Assembly: GCF_001426945.1 (NCBI RefSeq)
Contig: NZ_LMFS01000001.1
Coordinates: forward strand, 41,412 to 105,411
Direction: 5' to 3'
DNA length: 64,000 bases
Source: Pseudolabrys sp. Root1462
GTDB lineage: Bacteria > Pseudomonadota > Alphaproteobacteria > Rhizobiales > Xanthobacteraceae
Both the position numbers and the translations under genes were made by a program. The notes beneath the pieces are model-generated. The model was not told the origin of the DNA, did no database searches, and saw only the letters and a program-made list of their open reading frames with translations. The first letter of the stretch is position 1. Each line of letters starts with the position of its first letter. Shown one piece after another: positions 7,541 to 16,435 of the stretch.

Positions 7541-9832
7541 ATGATCCAAGAAATATGGCGTTGCAAGCACAGCCTGTGGGGCGCGCTGGTCGTTTGCCTG
7601 ATGCTTGCTGCGACGGCGCTGCCGGCGGCGGCGCAGGGTACACCAAGCCGGCTTGCCGAGTTTCTCCAGCACCTCCAACCGCACGATATCGACCCGGCGG
7701 CGGATCAATTCGGCGCGGTGGCCGGCGCGGTGCCGGCGGCGCCACTGCTGCAGCAGGGCAAGCTTGTCGGTTACGCGTTCCTGAATTCCGACATCGTCGA
7801 TTCGACCGGTTATTCAGGCAAGCCGATCAACATCGTGGTTGGCCTCGATAACGAGGCCCGCATCACCGGGGCCAAGCTCGTCGAGCACCATGAGCCTATC
7901 TTTCTGGTCGGCATTCCGCAGAGCAAGGTGGAAAAGTTCATCCACGACTACATCGGCCGCAGCGTGCTCGCTGCCGACAGCGAATCGGGTTCCGCAGCGG
8001 ATATCGTCAGCGGTGCCACCGTCAGTTCGATGGTGATCGGCGACAGCATTACGCGCGCGGCGATCAAGGTGGCGCAAGCCTACAAGCTTGGCGGCGGCGC
8101 AGCGGCCGTCGCGACGGCAGAGCCGGTGTCACGCAAGATCGACCCGGGGAAAATCCTGTCGAAAAGCTGGGTCGAACTCACCGGCGATGGATCGGTGCGC
8201 CGCTTGCTGCTCACCAATGACGATGTCAACAAGGCCTTCGCCAAGTCCGGCAATACCGCCGCCATCGCGCGTCCGATACAAGGCGAGCCCGACGCGCCGT
8301 TCGTCGATCTCTACGTCGCGCTCGTGAGCGTGCCGAGTATCGGCGAGAGCCTGCTCGGATCGGCCGCATATAAAAATCTGAAGAAACGTCTTGGCGATGA
8401 CGGCCAGGCCGTCCTCATTGCCGGCGCCGGTTCGTATTCGTTCCGCGGCTCGGGCTACGTGCGCGGCGGCATTTTCGATCGCATCGAGGTCATCCAGGGC
8501 CAGACCAGCATTCGCTTTCGCGACCGCGATTACGAACGCGTGGGTTCGCTGACAGCCGCCGGCGCGCCGGAATTTCCAGAGATTGGCCTGTTCTTTCTGG
8601 CCAAAGGACAGCAGTTCGATCCGGGCAAACCGTGGCGCTTGCAATTGCTGGTGCAGCGGGTGACGGGCGCTCTGGACAAGGCATTCCTCAATGTCGGCGT
8701 CGGTTATTCGGTCCCGGAGCCATACTTACTTCCGGTCGAAACCGCGGCGCCCGCTGCGCTGGTCCCGGTCACCGCAGGCGCGGCGGCCCAGCCGGCATCG
8801 GCCCAATTTGCGGCGCCCTCGGCAGGCGAACCGCTGTGGTTGAAGATCTGGCGAGGCAAAGCGATCGACATCGCCATCCTGCTTGTCGCCATCCTGGTGC
8901 TGACCGGCATCTTCTTCTTCCAGGACGTGTTGGTGAAGCGGCCGAAGCTGTTCGAGCGTATCCGGATGACCTATCTGGCGTTCACGCTGCTGTGGCTCGG
9001 CTGGTACCAGCACGCGCAGCTCTCCGTGGTCAATGTCTTCACCTTCTTCCAGGAGCTACGCGGCCACTTCCAGTGGGAGCATTTTCTCAACGACCCACTG
9101 ATCTTCATCCTGTGGAGCTCGGTCGCGGCTGCCCTTCTGTTCTGGGGGCGCGGCGCCTATTGCGGCTGGCTTTGTCCCTTCGGTGCTCTCCAGGAGTGGA
9201 TGAACAAGATCGCGCGCTGGCTGCACGTGCCGCAGCTGAAGGTGCCGTTCGGGCTGCACCAGCGGCTCTGGCCGATCAAATACATCATCTTTCTAGTGCT
9301 TTTCGGCGTGTCGCTGGGGTCATTAGCGCTCGCGGAAACCCTCGCCGAGGTCGAACCGTTCAAGACCGCGATCATCCTTCATTTCATGCGCGACTGGTGG
9401 TTCGTGCTTATCGCTGTCGCTTTCCTATTGCCGGGGCTTTTCGTCGAGCGCTTTTACTGCCGGTACATGTGCCCGCTGGGTGGTGCATTGGCGATACCGG
9501 CGCGCGTGCGCATGTTCGATTGGCTGCGACGTTATCGCGAGTGCGGATCGCCCTGTCAGCGCTGCGCGCAGGAATGCCCGGTCCAAGCGATACACCCTGA
9601 AGGGCAAATCAATCCGAATGAATGCATCCAGTGCATGAACTGCCAGGTGCTTTACCACCATGACCAGAAGTGCCCGGTGATGATCCAGTTGCGGCTCAAG
9701 CGCGAGAAGTTCCACGCGCTGTCTTCGCCGTCGATGAGACCAGGCGCCAGGACCGCGCCTGCCTTTCCCCCTGCCACCGCCGGCGAGAAATCGCTGGACA
9801 AGACCGAGGTGCGCCTGCCGGCCACCGATTAA
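7541..9832 (+). CDS. nosR: NosR, membrane flavin/iron-sulfur protein for N2O reduction
   Basis: NosR supports electron delivery to, and maturation of, nitrous oxide reductase. The 763-residue protein has a signal/anchor segment (residues 10-31), a periplasmic FMN-binding domain with the flavin attachment motif SGATVSS (157-163), five or so membrane helices (about 445-650), and polyferredoxin-like cysteine groups: CGWLCP at 541, CRYMCP at 640, and a C-terminal pair of 4Fe-4S motifs (CQRCAQECP, CIQCMNCQ). Length and domain order are normal for the family. It is the first gene of nosRZDFYLX, 12 bases ahead of nosZ, and follows the FNR-like box at 7452. Confidence 0.96.
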   Translation: MIQEIWRCKHSLWGALVVCLMLAATALPAAAQGTPSRLAEFLQHLQPHDIDPAADQFGAVAGAVPAAPLLQQGKLVGYAFLNSDIVDSTGYSGKPINIVVGLDNEARITGAKLVEHHEPIFLVGIPQSKVEKFIHDYIGRSVLAADSESGSAADIVSGATVSSMVIGDSITRAAIKVAQAYKLGGGAAAVATAEPVSRKIDPGKILSKSWVELTGDGSVRRLLLTNDDVNKAFAKSGNTAAIARPIQGEPDAPFVDLYVALVSVPSIGESLLGSAAYKNLKKRLGDDGQAVLIAGAGSYSFRGSGYVRGGIFDRIEVIQGQTSIRFRDRDYERVGSLTAAGAPEFPEIGLFFLAKGQQFDPGKPWRLQLLVQRVTGALDKAFLNVGVGYSVPEPYLLPVETAAPAALVPVTAGAAAQPASAQFAAPSAGEPLWLKIWRGKAIDIAILLVAILVLTGIFFFQDVLVKRPKLFERIRMTYLAFTLLWLGWYQHAQLSVVNVFTFFQELRGHFQWEHFLNDPLIFILWSSVAAALLFWGRGAYCGWLCPFGALQEWMNKIARWLHVPQLKVPFGLHQRLWPIKYIIFLVLFGVSLGSLALAETLAEVEPFKTAIILHFMRDWWFVLIAVAFLLPGLFVERFYCRYMCPLGGALAIPARVRMFDWLRRYRECGSPCQRCAQECPVQAIHPEGQINPNECIQCMNCQVLYHHDQKCPVMIQLRLKREKFHALSSPSMRPGARTAPAFPPATAGEKSLDKTEVRLPATD

Positions 9833-9844
9833 AGGAGCAAACCA

Positions 9845-11776
9845 ATGAAGGATCACGATAAGAATGAGGACGGCCTCAGCAGGCGCAAGTTACTCAAGCG
9901 CGGGACAAGTGCTGTTGCGCTGACCGGACTGGCGGCTGGCGGCGGCACGGCAGGCATGCTGGAGCTTTCGCAGGCGGCGCTCGCCCAACAGGCGTCGCGG
10001 CGACCGGGCGGCTCGGTTGAGGTGCGGCCCGGTGACCTCGACGAATATTACGGCTTCAGCAGCAGCGGCCAATGCGGCGAGATCCGCGTGATGGGCATCC
10101 CGTCGATGCGCGAAATCATGCGCATTCCCGTGTTCAACCGTGACAGCGCCACCGGCTGGGGCCTGACCAACGAGAGCCGCAAGGTTCTCACCGAGGGCCT
10201 GTTGCCTGCAACGCGCAAGTTCCTCGAAACGCGCGGCGGGTCCTTCGTCAACGGCGATGCGCACCATCCCCACATGTCGTTCACTGACGGCACGTATGAT
10301 GGCCGCTACATCTTCATCAATGACAAGGCCAATTGTCGCGTGGCGCGCATCCGCTGCGACGTGATGAAGTGCGACAAGATCATCGAAATTCCGAACGCCT
10401 CGGACATCCACGGCCTGCGGCCACAGAAATATCCGCGCACGGGCTACGTCTTCGCCAACAGCGAGCACATCGTCCCGATTCCGAACGACGGCAGCGTACT
10501 CGATGACCCGAAGCAATATTGGTCGGTGTTCACTGCGATTGATGGCGACAGCATGACCGTCGCCTGGCAGGTGCTAGTCGATGGCAACCTCGACAACTGC
10601 GATGCCGATTACGAGGGTAAATATGCCTTCTCCAGCTGCTACAATTCGGAACGCGGCGTCACCCTGGCGGACATGACGTCTGCCGAACGCGATTGGGTCG
10701 TGGTGTTCGACATCAAGCTCATCGAGCAGGCGATCGCCAAGGGCGATTTCAAGACGATGGGCGGCGTCAAGGTCGTCGACGGGCGAAAGGGGGCGCCGTA
10801 CACCCGGTATATCCCGGTCGCCAACAATCCCCACGGCTGCAACATGGCGCCGGACGGCATCCATCTGGTGCTCGCCGGCAAGCTGTCGCCGACGGTCACG
10901 GTGATTGATGTGCGCCAACTGGCCGACGTGTTCACCGACAAGATCAAGCCACGCGATGCCGTGGTCGCCGAGCCGGAACTGGGTCTCGGACCGCTGCATA
11001 CGGCTTATGACGGCAAGGGCAACGCCTTCACCACGCTGTTCATCGACAGCCAGGTGGTGAAATGGAGCATCGACAAGGCCAAGCGCGCGTACAAGGGCGA
11101 GAAGGTCGATCCGATCATCGAAAAGATCGATGTACACTATCAACCGGGTCACAATCACACGTCGATGGGCGAGACCAAGGAGGCGGATGGCCGCTGGCTG
11201 ATGTCGCTGAACAAGTTCTCGAAGGACCGCTTCCTGCCGGCCGGTCCCCTGCATCCCGAGAACGATCAGCTCATCGACATCTCCGGCGCCAAGATGGAGC
11301 TGGTTCACGACGGCCCGAGCTATGCCGAACCCCATGACATCTGCATCGTGCACCGCTCCAAGGTGAGCCCGCTGCGCGTGTGGAAGCGCGATGACCCGAG
11401 TTGGGAAGAGGCACGGAACTGGGCAGCCAAGGACGGCATCAAGCTGGAGGAGGGCGCCAATGTCGTTCGCGACGGCAACAAGGTGCGTGTTTACATGTAC
11501 TCGGTTGCGCCGGCCTACAGCCTCGAGAAGTTCACGGTCAAGCAGGGCGATGAGGTCACCATCTTCGTCACCAATATGGATGACGTGGAGGATCTGACGC
11601 ACGGCTTCACCATCGTCCGCTACGGCGTGATGATGGAGATCTCGCCGCAACAGACCGCCTCGGTGACGTTCGTTGCCGATCGTCCCGGCGTGCATTGGTA
11701 CTATTGCCAGTGGTTCTGCCACGCCATGCACATGGAAATGGCCGGTCGGATGATCGTCGAGCCACATAAGGCATGA
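9845..11776 (+). CDS. nosZ: nitrous oxide reductase NosZ (clade I, Tat-exported)
   Basis: Periplasmic multicopper enzyme reducing N2O to N2. The 643-residue precursor begins with a Tat signal (SRRKLLKRG, residues 12-20; Ala-rich end AALAQ near 48). The seven-bladed propeller carries the CuZ histidines, e.g. [16 protein letters not shown] and GHNHTSMGE. The C-terminal cupredoxin domain holds the CuA site with Cys621 and Cys625 in [12 protein letters not shown]. The Tat signal and the nosRZDFYLX order mark clade I, as in alphaproteobacterial denitrifiers. An AAGGAG site precedes the ATG. The stop overlaps the nosD start (ATGA). Confidence 0.98.
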   Translation: MKDHDKNEDGLSRRKLLKRGTSAVALTGLAAGGGTAGMLELSQAALAQQASRRPGGSVEVRPGDLDEYYGFSSSGQCGEIRVMGIPSMREIMRIPVFNRDSATGWGLTNESRKVLTEGLLPATRKFLETRGGSFVNGDAHHPHMSFTDGTYDGRYIFINDKANCRVARIRCDVMKCDKIIEIPNASDIHGLRPQKYPRTGYVFANSEHIVPIPNDGSVLDDPKQYWSVFTAIDGDSMTVAWQVLVDGNLDNCDADYEGKYAFSSCYNSERGVTLADMTSAERDWVVVFDIKLIEQAIAKGDFKTMGGVKVVDGRKGAPYTRYIPVANNPHGCNMAPDGIHLVLAGKLSPTVTVIDVRQLADVFTDKIKPRDAVVAEPELGLGPLHTAYDGKGNAFTTLFIDSQVVKWSIDKAKRAYKGEKVDPIIEKIDVHYQPGHNHTSMGETKEADGRWLMSLNKFSKDRFLPAGPLHPENDQLIDISGAKMELVHDGPSYAEPHDICIVHRSKVSPLRVWKRDDPSWEEARNWAAKDGIKLEEGANVVRDGNKVRVYMYSVAPAYSLEKFTVKQGDEVTIFVTNMDDVEDLTHGFTIVRYGVMMEISPQQTASVTFVADRPGVHWYYCQWFCHAMHMEMAGRMIVEPHKA

Positions 11777-13095
11777 GGCAAGCGTACACCATAGCGCTCA
11801 GGCGACTTGCCGCGGCGTTCATCGCCGCGGTCGTCGCTGCCTGGCTGGGAACGGGCTGCACCCTTGCGGCGACAGTTTCGGTAACGGCCGGCGGCGAGCG
11901 CTTGCGCACCGCCATTGCTGCCGCTGCGGTCGGCGATGTCCTCCAGCTCGAGGCGGGTGTCCACGACGGCCCGGTGGTCGTCGACAAGCCGCTCACGCTG
12001 GAGGGCCGGCCTGGCGCGGTGGTCGATGGCGGCGGCCGCGGTCGCACCATCGAGGTGGTTGCCCCGGGTGTCACCGTCCGTGGCCTTGGCGTGCGCGGCT
12101 CCGGTATCGACCACGAAATGGACGCCGGCATTTACCTGGAACAGAGCGCCACCGGAGCGAAGGTTTTGGACAACACCGTCAGCGACAATCTGGTTGGCGT
12201 GTATGTCCACGGCGCGTCCGGTGCGATCGTGCGCGGCAATACGATCGTCGGGCGTACCGATCTGCGGCTCAACGACCGCGGTAATGGCGTCTATGTCTGG
12301 AACGCGCCGGGCGCGCAGGTGATCGACAATGACATTTCCGGGGGACGCGATGGCATTTTCACCAATACGAGCCGCCGCAACGTGTTTCGCGGCAACCGGA
12401 TCCACGGTGTCCGTTTCGCGGTGCATTACATGTACACGAATGACAGCGAGGTCAGCGCCAACGTCTCGGTCGGCAATCACGCCGGCTACGTCATCATGTT
12501 TTCGGACCATCTGAAGATTCACGGCAACGTGTCGCGCGGCGACCGCGATCATGGTCTGCTGCTGAACTATGCCAACGACTCGCGCATTGACAGTAATGTG
12601 GTCAGCGGCAGTCAGAAGTGCGTGTTCATCTACAATGCCAACAAGAACGACATTGCCGCGAACCGCTTCGAGAACTGCGCGATCGGCATCCATTTCACGG
12701 CTGGATCGGAGCGCAATGCGGTCAGCGGTAATGCCTTCATCAACAATCAGACCCAAGTCAAATACGTCGGCACCCGTTCGATCGACTGGTCGGTAAAGGG
12801 TCGCGGCAATTACTGGAGCGACAATCCCGTCTTTGATCTTAACGGCGACGGCATTGCCGACGCCGCCTACCGGCCCAATGATCTCGTGGACCGCGTTGTT
12901 TGGGCTTACGGCGCCGCGAAACTGCTGCTGAATAGCCCGGTCGTTGAAGTCCTGCGCTGGGCGCAGTCGCAGTTTCCCGCCTTGCATCCCGGGGGCGTCG
13001 TGGACAGCGCGCCATTGATGACGCCGCCGCAAGTCGGCCCGGCAACCGAAACGGCACGCCTGAAGCAAGGGGAGGCCGCCAATGACCGTCGTTGA
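11773..13095 (+). CDS. nosD: NosD, periplasmic copper-site maturation protein
   Basis: A 440-residue exported protein with right-handed beta-helix (CASH/NosD) repeats, visible as recurring NxI/NxV turns such as [13 protein letters not shown] and GNTIVG. A signal peptide covers about residues 1-33. NosD works with the NosFY ABC transporter in assembling the sulfide-bridged CuZ cluster of NosZ. Coupled to nosZ by a 4-base overlap, and its 3' end overlaps nosF by 14 bases. The domain and neighbours make the call secure. Confidence 0.95.
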   Translation: MRQAYTIALRRLAAAFIAAVVAAWLGTGCTLAATVSVTAGGERLRTAIAAAAVGDVLQLEAGVHDGPVVVDKPLTLEGRPGAVVDGGGRGRTIEVVAPGVTVRGLGVRGSGIDHEMDAGIYLEQSATGAKVLDNTVSDNLVGVYVHGASGAIVRGNTIVGRTDLRLNDRGNGVYVWNAPGAQVIDNDISGGRDGIFTNTSRRNVFRGNRIHGVRFAVHYMYTNDSEVSANVSVGNHAGYVIMFSDHLKIHGNVSRGDRDHGLLLNYANDSRIDSNVVSGSQKCVFIYNANKNDIAANRFENCAIGIHFTAGSERNAVSGNAFINNQTQVKYVGTRSIDWSVKGRGNYWSDNPVFDLNGDGIADAAYRPNDLVDRVVWAYGAAKLLLNSPVVEVLRWAQSQFPALHPGGVVDSAPLMTPPQVGPATETARLKQGEAANDRR

Positions 13096-13981
13096 AGCCC
13101 ATCACGTCAGTCGCCGTTACGGCGCGCAATTGGCGGTCGACGATGTCACAGTCACGTTCCAGTCGGGCCAGTGTACGGCCATCGTCGGCCATAACGGCGC
13201 CGGCAAGAGCACGCTAATCAAGATGCTGCTGGGCTTGGGGCGGCCGACGGCGGGCCGGATCACCATATTCGGTGAGGATCCCACCGCCGGAAACCGCCGC
13301 TGGCGCAGTCAGGTCGGGTTTCTCCCGGAGAATGTTAGTTTCCCGCCCAGCCTGTCGGGGCGCGAGACCCTCGACTTCTATGCCCGCCTCAAGGGCCAAT
13401 CGACTGCCGCGAACGGGGACCTGCTTGATCGCGTCGGTCTGAGCGCCGCCGCGGCCAATCGGCGGGTCTCGACTTATTCGAAGGGCATGCGGCAGCGGCT
13501 GGGCCTGGCGCAGGCGCTGCTCGGCAGCCCGCGACTGCTCGTCCTCGACGAACCGACAAGTGGTCTCGATCCGAGCTCGCGGCAAAGCTTCTACGCGATC
13601 CTGCGCGACCTCGTCGCCGACGGCGCCGCCGTCCTGTTGTCGTCTCACGCGCTGGAGGAAATCGAGGGGCAGGCCGACCGCATCGCCGTAATGAGTCACG
13701 GCCGTCTGATGGCTTTCGGGAGCCTCGACGAATTGCGCGGGCTATCACAACTCCCCGTCCGGATCCAACTGCGCGTCGCCAACGGTCACGCCGCGGCGCT
13801 GGCTCACTCACTCGGTGTGCCGGCGACTGTGCAGGGGCATGACATTGCGCTGTCCTGTATGGCGACGGCAAAGATGGACGTGCTGCGTCGCGTCGCATCC
13901 TGCGAAGAGGTCGTCGACTTCCATGTCCAGCCGCCGAGCCTCGATTCACTCTACGCGTGGTTCATGGAGGTCGGGCGATGA
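13082..13981 (+). CDS. nosF: NosF, ABC transporter ATPase for NosZ maturation
   Basis: A 299-residue cytoplasmic ATPase: Walker A GHNGAGKST (residues 36-44), signature YSKGMRQRLG, Walker B LLVLDEPTSG, and the switch histidine in LLSSHALEE. With NosY and NosD it forms the complex thought to supply sulfur for the CuZ centre. The start lies inside the nosD reading frame (14-base overlap) and the stop overlaps nosY (ATGA). The C-terminal 75 residues beyond the ATPase core are typical of NosF-like subunits. Confidence 0.95.
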   Translation: MTVVEAHHVSRRYGAQLAVDDVTVTFQSGQCTAIVGHNGAGKSTLIKMLLGLGRPTAGRITIFGEDPTAGNRRWRSQVGFLPENVSFPPSLSGRETLDFYARLKGQSTAANGDLLDRVGLSAAAANRRVSTYSKGMRQRLGLAQALLGSPRLLVLDEPTSGLDPSSRQSFYAILRDLVADGAAVLLSSHALEEIEGQADRIAVMSHGRLMAFGSLDELRGLSQLPVRIQLRVANGHAAALAHSLGVPATVQGHDIALSCMATAKMDVLRRVASCEEVVDFHVQPPSLDSLYAWFMEVGR

Positions 13982-14808
13982 CAGCGGTGCTCACCGTCGC
14001 CGCTGGCGAAATTCGTTCCGCGCTGCGCAATCGCTGGGTGTTGTCGGCGACGCTGGTTCTGGCCGCTCTGGCGCTCAGCCTGGCGCTGCTCGGCAGCGCG
14101 CCGACCGGAACCGTCGGCGTCGCACCGCTCGATGTGACCGTGATCAGCCTGACCAGTCTGACGATATTCCTGGTGCCGCTTATCGCACTGCTGCTGTCGC
14201 ATGATGCTATTGTCGGCGAAAGTGAGCGCGGCACATTGCTTCTATTGCTATCCTATCCGCTCTCGAGATGGCAGGTGATCACCGGCAAGTTCATCGGCCA
14301 TACGGCGGTCGTCGTTATCGCCGTGACGCTCGGCTACGGCAGCGCTGGCCTGATGATCGGCTGGCTGTTCGGCGGCGTCGACTCCGAGAGTATAACCGCT
14401 TTTGCCGCGTTGATCGGTTCGTCAATCGTGCTTGGCGCAGCATTCCTAGCGCTGGGCTATCTGGTCAGCGTCTGTGCTCCTCAGCGTGCCACTGCGATTG
14501 GCGTCGCCATCGCGATCTGGTTGGTGCTGGTGCTCGCTTATGATGCGGCACTACTTGGCATCCTGGTTGCCGACACGAGTCGTTCGATCCCGGCCGAACT
14601 GGTGCAGGCGCTGCTCGTCCTCAATCCAGCCGATGCGTTCCGATTGTTCAATCTGGCTGGGCTCGGCAGGGTCGGAACCCTCTCCGGCATGGCGGCCGTC
14701 TCACAGCAGGCTCATGCCGGCGACGGCCTTTTGATATCGATGCTGATCCTGTGGACCGCTCTGCCGCTACTGGTCGCGGCGGTGGTTTTTCGCCGGAGGG
14801 AAGTGTGA
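13978..14808 (+). CDS. nosY: NosY, ABC transporter permease for NosZ maturation
   Basis: A 276-residue membrane permease with six hydrophobic segments and the ABC-2 type pattern (GESERGTLLLLLSYPLSRW followed by the next helix). The ATG at 13978 overlaps the nosF stop; an in-frame ATG at 13957 would extend it into nosF without reason. It ends with FRRREV, and its TGA overlaps the nosL ATG. Partner of NosF and NosD in building the NosZ copper centres. Confidence 0.94.
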   Translation: MTAVLTVAAGEIRSALRNRWVLSATLVLAALALSLALLGSAPTGTVGVAPLDVTVISLTSLTIFLVPLIALLLSHDAIVGESERGTLLLLLSYPLSRWQVITGKFIGHTAVVVIAVTLGYGSAGLMIGWLFGGVDSESITAFAALIGSSIVLGAAFLALGYLVSVCAPQRATAIGVAIAIWLVLVLAYDAALLGILVADTSRSIPAELVQALLVLNPADAFRLFNLAGLGRVGTLSGMAAVSQQAHAGDGLLISMLILWTALPLLVAAVVFRRREV

Positions 14809-15368
14809 TGCGCCGCGCAGTGGTTGGAATACTCCTGATCCTCCTGGGCGGCGGCCTTGCCGGCTGCGATCGCGGGTCGGCCGACTTGCCCCACCCCATG
14901 GAGCCGACGGCAGAATCTACCTCGCATTTCTGCGGCATGCTTTTGGCCGAACATGCCGGGCCGAAAGGTCAGATATTCCTCAAGGGCCGTGCGCAGCCGA
15001 TCTGGTTCAGTTCAGTTAGCGAGACTGTCGCTTTTACCTTCCTGCCCGAGGAGCCCGCGGGGGTGGCTGCCATTTACGTGAACGATATGGGGCACGTGGA
15101 GAACTGGGACCGCCCGAAACCCGGTACATGGGTGGAGGCGAGGCGCGCCTGGTTCGTGCTCGGTAGCGACAAACGCGGCGTGATCGGCATGGGCGATATA
15201 CGGCGGGAGCCTATCCCATTTGCAGAGCAAGCGGCCGCCCAAAGCTATCAAGCCGACCACGGGGGACGCATCCTGCGATTCTCCGAAATTCCACAAGACG
15301 CAATCTTGGGGAGCGGTAGGGAAGCGGACAGCCGCGAGGGCGTCGGGTTCGCACCACCGGCCCACTGA
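14808..15368 (+). CDS. nosL: NosL, outer copper-chaperone lipoprotein
   Basis: A 186-residue lipoprotein that delivers Cu(I) for NosZ. The lipobox LAGC puts the lipidated cysteine at residue 20 of this start. The copper-binding CGM motif follows at residue 42, and the fold regions IYVNDMGH and GDIRREPIPF are typical of NosL. The ATG at 14808 overlaps the nosY stop (TGATG); a longer frame from 14751 would lack a signal at its N-terminus. The C-terminal tail of about 25 residues after the NosL core is Gly/Glu-rich and not conserved. Confidence 0.93.
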   Translation: MRRAVVGILLILLGGGLAGCDRGSADLPHPMEPTAESTSHFCGMLLAEHAGPKGQIFLKGRAQPIWFSSVSETVAFTFLPEEPAGVAAIYVNDMGHVENWDRPKPGTWVEARRAWFVLGSDKRGVIGMGDIRREPIPFAEQAAAQSYQADHGGRILRFSEIPQDAILGSGREADSREGVGFAPPAH

Positions 15369-15377
15369 GAGGACGAT

Positions 15378-16382
15378 ATGAATAGAAAAGTCACGCGTCG
15401 CCGATTTATCCGTATTGCAGCAATCGCCGGAGGTACTTCACTTCTCCCGAGTATAGCGTTCGCGCGCTCATCGTCCGCAGGACTGCGGCAATGGCGGGGC
15501 ATTGCGTTGGGGGCCGACGCTTCGCTGCAGGTCTTTCATCCCGACCCTGCCGCAGCCGACCGGCTCATCGCCGCGTCACTGGACGAGGTGCTACGCCTAG
15601 AGGGCATCTTCAGCCTTTATAGACAGGACTCTGATCTCGCGCGCCTAAACCGGGACGGCCGTCTTGATGCGCCCGCGCCCGAAATGGTCGAACTCTTGTC
15701 GATCGCCGCTCAGTTCTCCCGCCTCACGGCGGGTGCCTTCGACGTTACCGTGCAGCCGCTGTGGGAGCTCTACGCGAAGCATTTTTCTTTACCAAACGCC
15801 GATCCTGCCGGGCCGACCGAAGCGGCACTAGCAGCAGCGCGTGCTCTTGTCGGCTACGAAGCACTCGAAATCGATGCAGCAAGGGTTTGTCTGTTGCAGC
15901 CCGGCGCCAAAGTTACGCTTAACGGGATCGCCCAAGGTTACGTTACCGATCGCGTCGCCGATGTTCTGCGGGCCGCGGGTTGTGAACACACCCTGGTAGA
16001 TATGGGCGAAATCCGGGCCATCGGGGCTCACCCAGCTGGTCGGCCTTGGGATGTGGCAATTCGCGACCCGCGAGACGGGTCGCGCACGTTCGCCGGGCTG
16101 CAGCTGGACAACATGTCGGTTGCGACATCGAGCGGCATGGGCACTCCGTTCGACGCCACCGGGCGATTCAATCACATCTTCGACCCATCTAAGGGTACCT
16201 GTGCTTCAAAGTATCTGAGCGTGTCCGTCAAGACTATGCGCGCGACCTCTGCCGATGCACTTTCGACGGCCCTTTCTCTCATGCCGACAGAGGCCGCCAC
16301 GAGCGTTCTCCAAGCGACTGGCGGGGGCGAAGCCTTATTCTGGGAGAAAAGCCGAACGCTGACCAGCATTCAAGTCGCCTAG
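15378..16382 (+). CDS. nosX: NosX/ApbE, periplasmic FAD:protein FMN transferase
   Basis: A 334-residue ApbE-family enzyme that attaches FMN to threonine or serine of periplasmic proteins; in this context the target is NosR. It has a Tat signal with RRRFIR (residues 7-12) and the ApbE core, including the segments LNGIAQGYVTDRV and the Mg-binding region ATSADALSTALSLM near the C-terminus. A GAGAGGACG ribosome site lies six bases before the ATG. It is the last gene of the nos operon, nine bases after nosL, and is convergent with nirK. Confidence 0.93.
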   Translation: MNRKVTRRRFIRIAAIAGGTSLLPSIAFARSSSAGLRQWRGIALGADASLQVFHPDPAAADRLIAASLDEVLRLEGIFSLYRQDSDLARLNRDGRLDAPAPEMVELLSIAAQFSRLTAGAFDVTVQPLWELYAKHFSLPNADPAGPTEAALAAARALVGYEALEIDAARVCLLQPGAKVTLNGIAQGYVTDRVADVLRAAGCEHTLVDMGEIRAIGAHPAGRPWDVAIRDPRDGSRTFAGLQLDNMSVATSSGMGTPFDATGRFNHIFDPSKGTCASKYLSVSVKTMRATSADALSTALSLMPTEAATSVLQATGGGEALFWEKSRTLTSIQVA

Positions 16383-16435
16383 ACCACAACCCGCCGGGCG
16401 TGCCCTGTTGCGATTTTTTCGAACCCACAATCCAG

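Noticed and set aside
8632-9600. Long ORF of 322 codons inside nosR in another frame
   Set aside because: It is a high-GC shadow; composition is Arg/Ala-rich, there is no motif, and the nosR frame has full homology.
10574-13068. Antisense ORFs of 397 and 455 codons opposite nosZ and nosD
   Set aside because: Their products are His/Asp/Val-rich without any domain and mirror the codon pattern of the real genes.
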